From: Streptomyces sp. Edi2
GTDB lineage: Bacteria > Actinomycetota > Actinomycetes > Streptomycetales > Streptomycetaceae
NCBI RefSeq assembly: GCF_040253635.1
Contig: NZ_JBEJGX010000003.1
Span: 434,001 to 498,000 of the forward strand
Length of the DNA: 64,000 bases
Reading direction: 5' to 3'
Shown one piece after another: positions 1 to 8,326 of this stretch. The notes beneath the pieces are model-generated. The model made no database searches. It was not told the origin of the DNA and saw only the letters and a list, made by a program, of their open reading frames with translations. The position numbers and the translations under genes are program-made. The first letter of the stretch is position 1. Each line of letters starts with the position of its first letter.

Positions 1-100
1 TCTGCCCGGTCAGGGAGGCACCGAGGCTTCCCGACAGGAGCCCTCCGGTCCCCACCTGCTCCTGTCCGGCGGGGCCTTCACCACTCGGAGTCTCCTGAGG

Positions 101-1528
101 TCAGGCCGAGGGGAAGGTCACCGTGAACACCGTACGTCCGGGACGGCTCGTCATGGCGACCGAGCCGCCGTGCGCCGTGACCACCGCGTGCACGATGGCC
201 AGCCCCAGCCCGGTGCCACCGGCCGCGCGCGAGCGACTGTGGTCGGCGCGGACGAAGCGGCCGAAGATCTCGGGTTGGAGTGCGTCCGCGACTCCCGGGC
301 CGTCGTCCGCGACAGTTAGCCGTGTGCTGTGCCCGTCGATCGCCAGCCGCACCATGACCGAGGTCCCCGCAGGCGTGTGGGTACGGGCATTGGCCAGCAG
401 ATTCGCGATCACCTGGTGCAGCCGGTGTTCGTCGCCGATGACGGTCACCACCGTCGCGGGCAGATCGAGCTGCCATCGGTGCTCGGGACCGGCTGCCCGG
501 GCGTCCTCCGTCGCATCGAGGATCAGGCGGGTCATATCCACCGGCCGCCGCGCCAGGGCGCGCCCCGCATCGAGCCGGGCGAGCAGCAGCAGATCGTCGA
601 CGAGGTGGCTCATCCGCTCCGACTCGGACTGGATGCGGTCCAGAGCCCGGCGGACATCGCCGGGAACAGGGCCTTTGTGCCGGAGGGCGAGTTCCGCGTG
701 TCCGCGGATGTTGGCCACCGGGGTGCGCAGCTCGTGGCTGGCGTCGGCGGCGAAGTGCCGCAGTCGTTCCTCGCTGGCCTGGCGGCGCTCCAGGGCGTTG
801 CCGACGTGGCCGAGCATGCGGTTGAGGGCGGTGCCCACCTGTCCGACCTCGGTCCGCGGGTCGGCGACCGGGACCGGCGCCGGCATGGCCACCTCGCCGC
901 TGGCCAGTGGCAGCTCGGCCACACTCGCCGCCGTGGTGGTCACCCGCCGCAGGGGGCGCAGGGACAGCCGCACCCACATCGCCCCGACGACCCCGGTGAC
1001 CAGCAGGGCCCCTCCGAAGACTGCCGTCTCCACCGCCTCCAGCCGGTGCACGGTCTCCTCGACCGGGTGCAGCGGCAGGCCCGTGACCAGCACATCGCCG
1101 TCGTCCCCCGGTACGGCGTTGACGCGGTAGCTCCCCAGCGCGGACAACCGGACGTCGTGCCCGGTGCCGTCATCGGGAAGAGCGGCGAGCGCCCTTCGGT
1201 CGGTGCCGGTGAGCGGGATCCTGGCATCCGTCGCCGCCCGTACGACGGCCGCCTGCGTCGTGGTGCCGTGCAGCAAGCGGGCTCCGAACGTGCCCTCCGC
1301 CTGGCCGCGGGTATCGGGGCGGTTGTCGGCGTCCGGCCGCGCCTCGTGTTCCAGGCTCGCCGCGAAGCGGCCCCCGGACGCGGCGAGCTGCTGGTCCACG
1401 CGGCGCACGAGGAAACCTTCGAGCGCGAGAACCGTGGTGACTCCCACAGCCAGGCAGGCGAGGGCGAGGAGCACGACCAGGCCCGCGGTGAGCTGGCTGC
1501 GCAGCGTACGCGGCAGCATCCGCTTCAT
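101..1528 (-). CDS. Sensor histidine kinase, two transmembrane segments
   Basis: Membrane sensor kinase of 475 aa. Hydrophobic segments lie near residues 13-36 and 167-187 and enclose an extracytoplasmic sensor loop of about 130 residues. A HAMP-like stretch follows (about 188-245). The HisKA H-box, read as ASHELRTPVAN, places the phospho-acceptor at H265. The ATPase domain shows an N-box (HQVIANLLANARTHT), a G1 box (DDGPGV) and a G2 box (GTGLGLAI). It overlaps its response regulator by 4 bp (ATGA), so the pair is translationally coupled, and it is divergent from the flavin electron-transfer operon. That gene order suggests it controls the operon. The signal it senses cannot be read from the sequence. 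Confidence 0.95.
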   Translation of the reverse strand: MKRMLPRTLRSQLTAGLVVLLALACLAVGVTTVLALEGFLVRRVDQQLAASGGRFAASLEHEARPDADNRPDTRGQAEGTFGARLLHGTTTQAAVVRAATDARIPLTGTDRRALAALPDDGTGHDVRLSALGSYRVNAVPGDDGDVLVTGLPLHPVEETVHRLEAVETAVFGGALLVTGVVGAMWVRLSLRPLRRVTTTAASVAELPLASGEVAMPAPVPVADPRTEVGQVGTALNRMLGHVGNALERRQASEERLRHFAADASHELRTPVANIRGHAELALRHKGPVPGDVRRALDRIQSESERMSHLVDDLLLLARLDAGRALARRPVDMTRLILDATEDARAAGPEHRWQLDLPATVVTVIGDEHRLHQVIANLLANARTHTPAGTSVMVRLAIDGHSTRLTVADDGPGVADALQPEIFGRFVRADHSRSRAAGGTGLGLAIVHAVVTAHGGSVAMTSRPGRTVFTVTFPSA

Positions 1529-2268
1529 GCCGACTCCGGCTTGAGGACATAGCCGACGCCCCGGACCGTGTGAATCATCGGTGCCCGGCCGGCGTCGATC
1601 TTCTTGCGCAGGTAGCTGATGTAGAGCTCGACGACGTGCGCCCGGCCACCGAAGTCATAGGACCAGACCCGGTCGAGAATCTGTCTCTTGGACAGCACCC
1701 GCCGCGGATTGCGCATAAGAAATCGAAGCAGCTCGAATTCGGTACGGGACAGTTCCACGAGTTCGCCGCCCCGGACGACCTCTCTGGCCTCCTCGTCCAT
1801 GATCAGGTCACCGACCATGAGACGGTTGCCCTCATCGGGCTGACGCGCCATGCCGGCCCGGCGCAGCAGGCCACGCAGCCGCGCAAGCACCTCTTCGAGG
1901 CTGAAAGGCTTGGTGACATAGTCGTCACCGCCCGCGGTGATCCCCGCGATGCGGTCCTCGACGGAATCGCGTGCGGTCAGGAAGAGGACACATACGGTCT
2001 CCAGCTCCTGGCGCAGCAGGCGCAGTACCCGCAGGCCGTCGATGTCCGGCAGCATCCAGTCCAGGACGACGGCGTGCGGGCGGAAGGTCCGGGCCGCCTC
2101 GAGGGCTGTGGTGCCGTCGGCCACGGTGCGGACCGCCCAGCCCTCGCCGGTCAGAACTCCGGAGAGCACCTCGGTGAGGTCCGGCTCGTCGTCGATCACA
2201 AGGACACGGACCGGCGATCCGTCCTCGCTCTGCCAAGGGGGTGTGGTGCGGTGGTTCTCCATGGTCAC
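1525..2268 (-). CDS. OmpR/PhoB-family response regulator
   Basis: 247-aa response regulator. The receiver domain (about residues 20-135) has the acidic pair in VLVIDDEPD, the phosphorylatable aspartate D70 in VVLDWMLPD, and the conserved lysine in YVTKPFS. The C-terminal winged-helix domain ends with the typical RKKIDAG...HTVRGVGYVL. A GTG start at 2268 precedes an in-frame ATG two codons later. The following kinase gene overlaps its stop by 4 bp. Direct repeats with 11-bp spacing in the intergenic region upstream are the kind of site OmpR-type regulators bind, so it probably controls the divergent oxidoreductase genes and perhaps itself. Confidence 0.95.
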   Translation of the reverse strand: MTMENHRTTPPWQSEDGSPVRVLVIDDEPDLTEVLSGVLTGEGWAVRTVADGTTALEAARTFRPHAVVLDWMLPDIDGLRVLRLLRQELETVCVLFLTARDSVEDRIAGITAGGDDYVTKPFSLEEVLARLRGLLRRAGMARQPDEGNRLMVGDLIMDEEAREVVRGGELVELSRTEFELLRFLMRNPRRVLSKRQILDRVWSYDFGGRAHVVELYISYLRKKIDAGRAPMIHTVRGVGYVLKPESA

Positions 2269-2310
2269 TCCAGGATCCCCCGCGTGTCGACCTGCGCGGG
2301 CACGGCCTTG

Positions 2311-2378
2311 CTCTGAGTTTCCTCTGAATTCGTCCCGGACGACGCCCCGTAACGGTCTCGCTCAGAGAATCTTCAGAG
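2311..2378. promoter_or_regulatory. Likely response-regulator operator with paired 11-bp direct repeats
   Basis: CTCTGA occurs at 2311-2316 and 2322-2327, an 11-bp step. Its complement TCAGAG occurs at 2362-2367 and 2373-2378, again an 11-bp step. The two tandem pairs therefore face each other across the gap between the divergent regulator and oxidoreductase genes. Tandem hexamers one helical turn apart are typical of OmpR/PhoB-family binding sites. That this site binds the regulator encoded at 1525-2268 is inferred. Confidence 0.6.
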
Positions 2379-2419
2379 GTTGCGCTGCGACGGTGGCACC
2401 CGCCATGGAAGGGAGCCAT

Positions 2420-3781
2420 ATGAGCACCATCTCGCACCCCCGCCGCGGTGCCGCCCGTAGCCTGCCCCCGCGCCGCGCGCCGTCCCTCGCGCCGCTGCTG
2501 GCGCAGGGGGCGATCTGGACGGGTGCCGTCGGCGTGCTCGGCCTGTGGTGGACGGACACGTCGTCCGTGGTGGGTCCGGCGGACTGGCTGACCGACGCCG
2601 GAAGGATCACCGGGCTGCTCGCCGGTTACGGCTGCGCGGTCCTGGTCGCCCTGATGGCCCGGATTCCGCTGCTGGATCACCGCCTGGGCACGGACCGCCT
2701 GGCGCGCTGGCACGCCATGGGCGGCCGCTACACCATCTCCCTCCTGCTGGCCCACACCCTGCTGATCATCTGGGGGTACGCGCTCGCCTCACACAGCGGC
2801 GTGCTGCACCAGACGACCACGCTCGTCCTCGACTATCCCGACATGCTCAAGGCCACGGCGGCCTTCCTGCTGCTGCTCGCCACCGCCGTCGTCTCAGCGC
2901 GCGCCGCCCGCCGCAGAATGAGCTACGAAACCTGGCACTACCTGCACTTCGCCACCTACCTCGCAGTGTTCCTCGCCTTCGGCCACCAGCTCTCCAACGG
3001 CGCCGACTTCGCCGGCCACCGGCCCGCCCAACTGGCCTGGTACGCGCTCTACCTCACGGTGACGGCGCTCATCACCTGGTACCGCTTTGTGCTCCCCGTA
3101 CGCCGGGCTCTGCGCCACCGCCTGCGTGTCACCAACGTCCGCCAGGAGGCACCGGGCGTGTTCTCGGTCCACCTCACCGGCCACCACCTGACCGAACTGG
3201 GCGCCGATCCGGGCCAGTTCTTCCGCTGGCGCTTCCTGGCGCCGGGCCTGTGGTGGACCGCGACCCCCTATTCCCTCTCCGCGCCTCCGCTTCCGCACCA
3301 CCTTCGCATCACGGTGAAGGAGGCCGGCGGGCACAGCGCGGCGCTGGCATACCTGCGGCCCGGCACCCGGGTCTGGGCCGAAGGCCCCTACGGCTCCTTC
3401 ACCGCGGCGCGCCGCAGAGCCCCGAAGGTGCTGCTGCTGGCGGGCGGAGTCGGCATCACCCCCCTGCGCGCCCTGTTCGAGACCCTCCCCGGGGACGTCA
3501 CCCTGATCTACCGGGCGCGGCGGCCCGAGGACCTCGCACTGCGCTCCGAACTCGATGCCATCGCCGTCTCCCGCGGCGCTGTCGTGCACTACATCGTGAG
3601 CCAACCGGCCCGGTATTCCTCCCCCTTGACGGCCCGCGCACTGAACCGCCTGATACCGGACCTGGCCGCGCACGAGGTGTACGTGTGCGGGCCACCCGGC
3701 ATGACCGAAGCCGCCCTGCGCGCCCTTCGGGGCGCCGGGATACCCCGTCGCCGCATCCATCACGAATCCTTCGAGTTCTGA
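2420..3781 (+). CDS. Ferric-reductase-like membrane flavoprotein (NADPH oxidase/FRE type)
   Basis: 453-aa integral membrane oxidoreductase. The N-terminal half is a ferric-reductase-like haem domain with about six hydrophobic helices. Candidate haem-ligand histidines are H98 and H112 (WHAMGGRY, AHTLL) and H173, H176 and H189 (WHYLHFA, FGHQL). The C-terminal half is a ferredoxin-reductase-type FAD/NAD(P)H module, with TPYSLSAPP for flavin binding, GGVGITPLRAL for the nucleotide and YVCGPPGM near the C-terminus. The ATG at 2420 is preferred because GAAGGGA lies just upstream; longer readings run back into the promoter. It heads an operon with an FMN-binding protein and ApbE, so it probably passes electrons from cytosolic NAD(P)H across the membrane to a flavinylated extracytoplasmic partner. 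Confidence 0.9.
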   Translation: MSTISHPRRGAARSLPPRRAPSLAPLLAQGAIWTGAVGVLGLWWTDTSSVVGPADWLTDAGRITGLLAGYGCAVLVALMARIPLLDHRLGTDRLARWHAMGGRYTISLLLAHTLLIIWGYALASHSGVLHQTTTLVLDYPDMLKATAAFLLLLATAVVSARAARRRMSYETWHYLHFATYLAVFLAFGHQLSNGADFAGHRPAQLAWYALYLTVTALITWYRFVLPVRRALRHRLRVTNVRQEAPGVFSVHLTGHHLTELGADPGQFFRWRFLAPGLWWTATPYSLSAPPLPHHLRITVKEAGGHSAALAYLRPGTRVWAEGPYGSFTAARRRAPKVLLLAGGVGITPLRALFETLPGDVTLIYRARRPEDLALRSELDAIAVSRGAVVHYIVSQPARYSSPLTARALNRLIPDLAAHEVYVCGPPGMTEAALRALRGAGIPRRRIHHESFEF

Positions 3782-3792
3782 GGAGCCACCGC

Positions 3793-4227
3793 GTGCGCCG
3801 AGCCGTCCTCACCACCGCGTCAACCAGCGCCCTGATCGTCCTTCTACTCGTTCTCAAACCGCACCACAGCGCCGGCTTGGCCGGCGGAGCAGCACAGACG
3901 GGCACCGCACCGGCACCATCTGGCACCGCGCACCAGGGCGCCGGTCACGGAAACGGCACGTACACCGGCGCCCCGATCGACACCAGGTATGGCACCGTGC
4001 AGGTCGCTGCCACCGTCAAAGCCGGCCGGCTGACGGCCGTCAGGGTGCTCCAGGCACCCTCTGAGAACGGCCGCGACCGGGAGATCGCCGCATACGCCCT
4101 GCCGCGCCTGACGCAAGAGGCCCTCAACACCCACAGTGCGCAGATCGACGCGGTCTCCGGCGCCAGTTACACGAGCGCCGGCTACACGCAGTCCCTTCAG
4201 AGCGCATTGGACAAGGCCGGTGTCTGA
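3793..4227 (+). CDS. Membrane-anchored FMN-binding domain protein
   Basis: 144-aa protein with a single N-terminal hydrophobic segment (about residues 5-22), a low-complexity Ala/Gly/Thr linker and an FMN_bind domain (about 56-140). The attachment motif reads SGASYTS at 122-128. The usual covalent flavin site in this family is SGAT, so Ser125 sits where threonine is normal. The GTG start at 3793 lies 11 bp after the stop of the reductase gene. Its stop overlaps the start of apbE. The arrangement implies an extracytoplasmic flavoprotein that receives electrons from the upstream membrane reductase and is flavinylated by the downstream enzyme. Confidence 0.85.
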   Translation: MRRAVLTTASTSALIVLLLVLKPHHSAGLAGGAAQTGTAPAPSGTAHQGAGHGNGTYTGAPIDTRYGTVQVAATVKAGRLTAVRVLQAPSENGRDREIAAYALPRLTQEALNTHSAQIDAVSGASYTSAGYTQSLQSALDKAGV

Positions 4228-4999
4228 TCGCCGGAGTGAACTGCGCCATGTCGAGCACGTGATGGGCACCGTGTTCTCGTTCAACATCCGTGACCCGCGC
4301 ACCATAGCCGTCGAGGACGCCCTCGAGGGCGCGGTCGCCTGGCTCCACCACGTCGACCGGGTCTTCTCCACCTACCGTCCCGACAGCGCCATCAGCCGAC
4401 TCGCCCGGGGCGACATCGCACTGGAGGACTGCTCACCCGAAGTACGGGAGGTCCTCGACCTCTGCGCGCAGGCCGGCCGCACCACTGACGGCGGGTTCAG
4501 CCCCGCACCGGACGGCACCCTCGACCCTTCCGGCATGGTCAAAGGGTGGGCCGTGGAACGCGCCTGGCAGATCCTCCACCAATCGGGAGCCCGCAACATC
4601 TGCGTGAACGGGGGCGGCGACCTCCAGCTCAGCGGCGAGTCCACTCCCGGCGTCCCCCGGCGCATCGGCATCGCCCACCCCCTGCGCCCAGGAGAGCTGT
4701 GCACCGTCGTCACCGGCCGCGATCTGGCCATCGCCACCTCGGGCACCGCCGAACGCGGCCCCCACATCCTCGACCCGCACACCGGCGCCCCCGCCGACGG
4801 CCCCGGCTCCCTCACGGTGGTCGGCCGACGATTGACCCTGACCGATGCCTACGCAACGGCAGCATTCGCCATGGGCACGAAGGCAAGAAACTGGCTGGAA
4901 GACCTCGACGGCTACGAGGGCTTTGCCGTTACGCGCCAGGGCCGGTCTTGGTGGACAAGCGCGTTTCCCGGCGCGCCGATTACGTACGGCAAGCTCTGA
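4220..4999 (+). CDS. apbE: FAD:protein FMN transferase (ApbE family)
   Basis: 259-aa enzyme that transfers FMN from FAD to a Ser/Thr of a target flavoprotein. Family motifs are visible in order: MGTVFSF near the N-terminus, VFSTYRPDSAISRL, LDPSGMVKGWAVERA, NGGGDLQLSG, TSGTAERGPHILDPHTG and LTDAYATAAFAMG, including the Mg-site aspartate near the C-terminus. The GTG at 4220 overlaps the stop of the FMN-binding gene by 8 bp, so translation is probably coupled and the partner is almost certainly that protein. There is no signal peptide, so the enzyme may act inside the cell. A start further upstream is possible but would overlap the preceding gene more deeply. Confidence 0.92.
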   Translation: MSDRRSELRHVEHVMGTVFSFNIRDPRTIAVEDALEGAVAWLHHVDRVFSTYRPDSAISRLARGDIALEDCSPEVREVLDLCAQAGRTTDGGFSPAPDGTLDPSGMVKGWAVERAWQILHQSGARNICVNGGGDLQLSGESTPGVPRRIGIAHPLRPGELCTVVTGRDLAIATSGTAERGPHILDPHTGAPADGPGSLTVVGRRLTLTDAYATAAFAMGTKARNWLEDLDGYEGFAVTRQGRSWWTSAFPGAPITYGKL

Positions 5000-5283
5000 C
5001 CTGCACACCTGGACATCTCAGGGAGCCGAGCGCCGCAGATCGGTCGGAAGCTTCCGCAGTCTCGGCCGGTCGCCCCCTACAGCTGAAGCGCCGCGTCGTA
5101 GAGCAGTCGTTCAAGGTTGCACAATGGCCTGTCTCTGCGGCACGTAGCTCATTCGGCCACATCACCTCGGCCAGTGCCCGTTCTCGTGAACTTCGAGTCC
5201 GGCCCCAAGCGGGTACCTCCCGCTGTCCTGCCGCACACGAGCCGGGGCAGTCCCAGTGTTCTCGGGGCACTCGGGCGGCGCGA

Positions 5284-6456
5284 TCAGCGATCGTGGAGAA
5301 GGGCGACCGCTTCGGCGAAGTCGGCATGCGCGAGTTCGAAGGATCGTGCCGCGACGAGGAACATCGACCGGTCGGTGAGGGCGCGGGCGAGGCGTGCGGG
5401 GTTATGGGGCAGGCGGCGGGCGAGCGTCACGCCCTCGTCGAAGTATGGCGTGAACCGCTCCTCGAACAGGTAGGGGTGGTCGCCCTCGCGGACGGCCGCG
5501 CGGATGCCGATTCTGCGTTGGACGTCGACCAGCTCGGGCAGCCGGTCGGCCTCGCGCAGTCTCGCCGCCTCCGCTTCGAGGCCCGGCAGCATGCCGAGAA
5601 AACCGTCCCGCACGTCGCGCGACCATCCGAACTCCGTGCCGAACGGCGGCATCGGGCACTCGGGGCTCGCGGCGGGTTCGGCTGCCCGCCCCGACAGAAC
5701 GAAGAGCGTCCTCCACCACCCGAGGATGCAACTCCAGTTCTTCGGCTCGCCCGTGCTCGCGAGCTCCTCCAGGACACTCAGGGCCTCTCGCCGGGCGGCC
5801 GCAGCACTCGCCCCATCCCCGACGGTGTCCCGCATCCGGGAGAAGTGAACCAACTCCCAGGTGAGTATCGCCAGAGCGATGCGCTGTTCGGCTGCCTTGC
5901 GCCGGGTCTTCTCAAGGAGCTCGCGGAAGACGGTCGATGCGGCGTCGTGCAGCCCGGCGCCCTCCAGGTTCGCCGCCCACCGCACCATGTTCCAGAAGGG
6001 GTGACCCGGGATCCCGTTCCGGGCGGCCTCTTCGTCGAGCTCCGCGGCCTCCCTGAAGCGCCCCTCCTCGGCCAGAACGTTCGCCAGGGGCTCGCTTCGG
6101 CCGGCCTCGGCCAGCTCCTCACAGATCGCCCGTCCTTCCGCCCTGCGCCCGAGGGCGAACAAGGACGCCTGGTAGGCGTCCAAGGCCCGGCGCAACCGCT
6201 CCGCCCGGTTCGGCGCGCCGACCTCTATCCTGCGAGCGGCCCGGGAAGCCTCGGCGGCCAGCGCGACGTCCACCTTCGGATCCCGGCTCTCGCAGCGCAG
6301 CAAGAGCAGGGCGTCGACCAACTTCGGCACGTACGCCTTCGGACTCACCTCAGCCAGAACCCGGTACGCGCTGACCAGTTCGGCCCGACTCGGCCGGCCA
6401 GACCTCAACAGCAGCACGCGGGCCCGAAGCACCGTGTCGTGATCGATCGTCACCAT
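5284..6456 (-). CDS. Hypothetical helical-repeat (TPR-like) protein
   Basis: 390-aa soluble protein rich in Ala, Arg, Glu and Leu, with repeated helical pairs resembling tetratricopeptide repeats (for example RAERLRRALDAYQASLFAL and EGRFREAAELDEEAARNG). No catalytic motif is visible. I do not recognise a named family beyond the actinobacterial proteins that count or scaffold through TPR-like helices. The ATG at 6456 is preferred over a start 24 bp upstream because it follows a G-rich ribosome-site-like run. It stands alone, convergent with the apbE operon across about 285 bp with no evident gene. Confidence 0.6.
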   Translation of the reverse strand: MVTIDHDTVLRARVLLLRSGRPSRAELVSAYRVLAEVSPKAYVPKLVDALLLLRCESRDPKVDVALAAEASRAARRIEVGAPNRAERLRRALDAYQASLFALGRRAEGRAICEELAEAGRSEPLANVLAEEGRFREAAELDEEAARNGIPGHPFWNMVRWAANLEGAGLHDAASTVFRELLEKTRRKAAEQRIALAILTWELVHFSRMRDTVGDGASAAAARREALSVLEELASTGEPKNWSCILGWWRTLFVLSGRAAEPAASPECPMPPFGTEFGWSRDVRDGFLGMLPGLEAEAARLREADRLPELVDVQRRIGIRAAVREGDHPYLFEERFTPYFDEGVTLARRLPHNPARLARALTDRSMFLVAARSFELAHADFAEAVALLHDR

Positions 6457-6858
6457 TCCCCCTGTCTCCGGATGACGCACGAAGGAGATTCTGAGGGGCG
6501 GGGAACGGGCCGGACAAGCCTCGCGGACTGTGCGTTCCGTCCTCCGTAAAACGGCGCTGGCCTGTCATGATGGACATGCTCTCGTCCTGAATCCACGAGC
6601 GGGGAGCCGCACCGAACGCCTCCCCCGCCGCACACAGCACCCCGGCTCGTCCCGGCTGCGAGGATGCGCCCCGTGGTGAGCGGCGAGGAGTGGGACCGCA
6701 TCCGGCACGGCCTGCGTCTCGGGCAGCGGTTGACCGGGCGGCTGAGCCGGGTTCCGACGTCCGCTGCGGCTGCACCCCATCACCACGCGATGCTGCTGGA
6801 CTTCGATCCCCAGGTGGAGCCCCTGACGGGACAGCCCTTCAGGATGCGAATCCGTCTG
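6457..6858 (+). other. Gap with a possible gene remnant
   Basis: About 400 bp lie between two minus-strand genes. From a GTG at 6674 the plus strand reads a short conserved-looking start (VSGEEWDRIRHGLRLGQRL) that loses coherence after about 30 codons. It could be the decayed 5' end of a small hypothetical gene. No promoter or hairpin is obvious. Confidence 0.25.
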
Positions 6859-7848
6859 TCAGCCTTCCCGGATGAAGCCCTCCCGCACCAGCCAGTCCTT
6901 CGCCACCTCGTGCGGGTCCTCCCCGTCCACGTCCACCCGCGCGTTCAGCCGCTGGGCCTCCGCCCCCGTCAGCCGCTTGGTGATCGGGGCGAGGAGGCCG
7001 GCGATGACGGGGTACTTCCTCATGGTGGCGCTGTTCATCTCGGGTGCCGCGTTGTAGTTGGGGAAGAAGTGCCGGTCGTCCTCCAGCACCTTCAGCTTGA
7101 GTTCGGGAATGCGGCCGTCGGTGGTGGCCGCCACGCCGAGGGCGCAGGCCGCGCCCTCGGCTACCTGGGTGTAGACGACGCCGTCGTCCATCTTTTTGAA
7201 GTTCCCGCGCCGGAGGGCGAATCCGTAGGTCTTCGCCACGCCCGGCAGCCCGTCCTCGCGCACCGAGAACTCGCTGCCGCCGCAGATCGTCGCCGCGCCC
7301 GGGTCTTTCTTCGTCAGACGTGCCACGTCGGAGAGTGTGCGCAGCCGGTACTTCTGCGCATTCGCCTGGTTCGCAACCAGCGCGTAGGTGTTGTTGAGCG
7401 GGGCGGCGGGCAGCCAGGTGATGCCGCCTCGGCGGTCCTCCTCGCGTACGGCCTCCCACTGCTCGTACGGGTCGACGACCCGCTTGGTGTGACCGAGGTA
7501 GGTGATCCAGGCCGTGCCGGTGTACTCGTACATCCCGTCCGCCGCACCGGACTTGACCGCCTCACGGGCACCGATCGAGCCCTGGATGCCCGTCCGGTCC
7601 AGGACTTCCGCGCCGGCCGCTTTGAAGACCAGTCCCATGATCTGGCCCAGGATGATCTGCTCGGTGAACTCCTTTGAGGTCACGACCAGTTGGGCGTCCT
7701 TCAGAGGTCGCCCCTTCCCGATGGAGCCGGGCTGCACCGAGTCGGCCAGCGGGCTGCCGCTGGTCAGTCCGCAGCCGCTCAGCCCTGCGGCAGCGAGCAG
7801 CAGGGCGCCCGCGCCCGCGACGGCCGTCCGTACCGAGGTCAGGCGCAT
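6859..7848 (-). CDS. Osmoprotectant (glycine betaine/choline) ABC transporter substrate-binding lipoprotein
   Basis: 329-aa lipoprotein of the OpuAC/ProX-like type that captures glycine betaine, choline or related solutes outside the cell. The N-terminus is a lipobox signal peptide ending LSGCG. Family features include VVTSKEFTEQIILGQIMGL, EYTGTAWITYLGH and AAPLNNTYALVAN. Length is normal. The start overlaps the stop of a permease gene (ATGA), as usual in these operons, but that permease is truncated and no ATPase gene is present. The transporter is therefore incomplete here, and the protein is probably an orphan or works with parts encoded elsewhere. Confidence 0.88.
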   Translation of the reverse strand: MRLTSVRTAVAGAGALLLAAAGLSGCGLTSGSPLADSVQPGSIGKGRPLKDAQLVVTSKEFTEQIILGQIMGLVFKAAGAEVLDRTGIQGSIGAREAVKSGAADGMYEYTGTAWITYLGHTKRVVDPYEQWEAVREEDRRGGITWLPAAPLNNTYALVANQANAQKYRLRTLSDVARLTKKDPGAATICGGSEFSVREDGLPGVAKTYGFALRRGNFKKMDDGVVYTQVAEGAACALGVAATTDGRIPELKLKVLEDDRHFFPNYNAAPEMNSATMRKYPVIAGLLAPITKRLTGAEAQRLNARVDVDGEDPHEVAKDWLVREGFIREG

Positions 7849-8132
7849 CAGTCCACCTCCAGGCCGTGTGGGCGTAGCAGCAACTCGACGAGCGTCCCCA
7901 GCCAGTCCATGATAAGCGCCATGGCAACCGTCAGTACGGAGCCGAGCACCAGCACCGGCATGCGCTGGTTGGTCATGCCGGAGGAGACCAGGTCCCCGAG
8001 TCCTCCTCCGACGCAGAAGGTGGCCGGCGTCGCGGTGCCGACGTGCAGCACGAGCGCGGTCCGTACGCCCGCCTGGATCAGCGGGACGACCAGGGGCAGT
8101 TCGACCCGTAACAGCATCAGCAGCGGCGACAT
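7848..8132 (-). pseudogene. Truncated osmoprotectant ABC transporter permease
   Basis: The last 94 or so residues, from MSPLLMLLRVELPLVVPLI onwards, match the C-terminal half of OpuB-type permeases (AGVRTALVLHVGTAT, GGGLGDLV). Normal permeases of this class exceed 200 aa. The reading frame can be extended to an ATG at 8309, but the added 59 residues (for example DVVHGLRLVGDATGDTPLG) are not permease-like, so the junction near 8132 looks like a deletion or insertion breakpoint. An inverted repeat and a methyltransferase gene lie immediately upstream. The protein is unlikely to be functional. Confidence 0.7.
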
Positions 8133-8326
8133 CACGATGTGGTGCGGTGCGCCGTCTGGTGGCCGGACGGCCCGCAACTCAAGCCACTGAGCGCAGCCCA
8201 GCGGTGTATCGCCGGTGGCGTCGCCCACAAGCCGTAAGCCGTGCACCACGTCACGCAGCTCGCCGCACCCGGCGGCAGTCCCGTCATGATCAACTGGCCG
8301 CCCAGCCATGAACCTGGCTCCCCTCG

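Noticed and set aside
5000..5283. Possible small gene or RNA between apbE and the helical-repeat gene
   Set aside because: No start with a ribosome site, no conserved reading and no strong hairpin.
4546..6549. Plus-strand frame of over 660 codons spanning apbE's end and the helical-repeat gene
   Set aside because: It crosses a real gene boundary and is antisense to 5284-6456; the product is Arg/Pro-rich nonsense.
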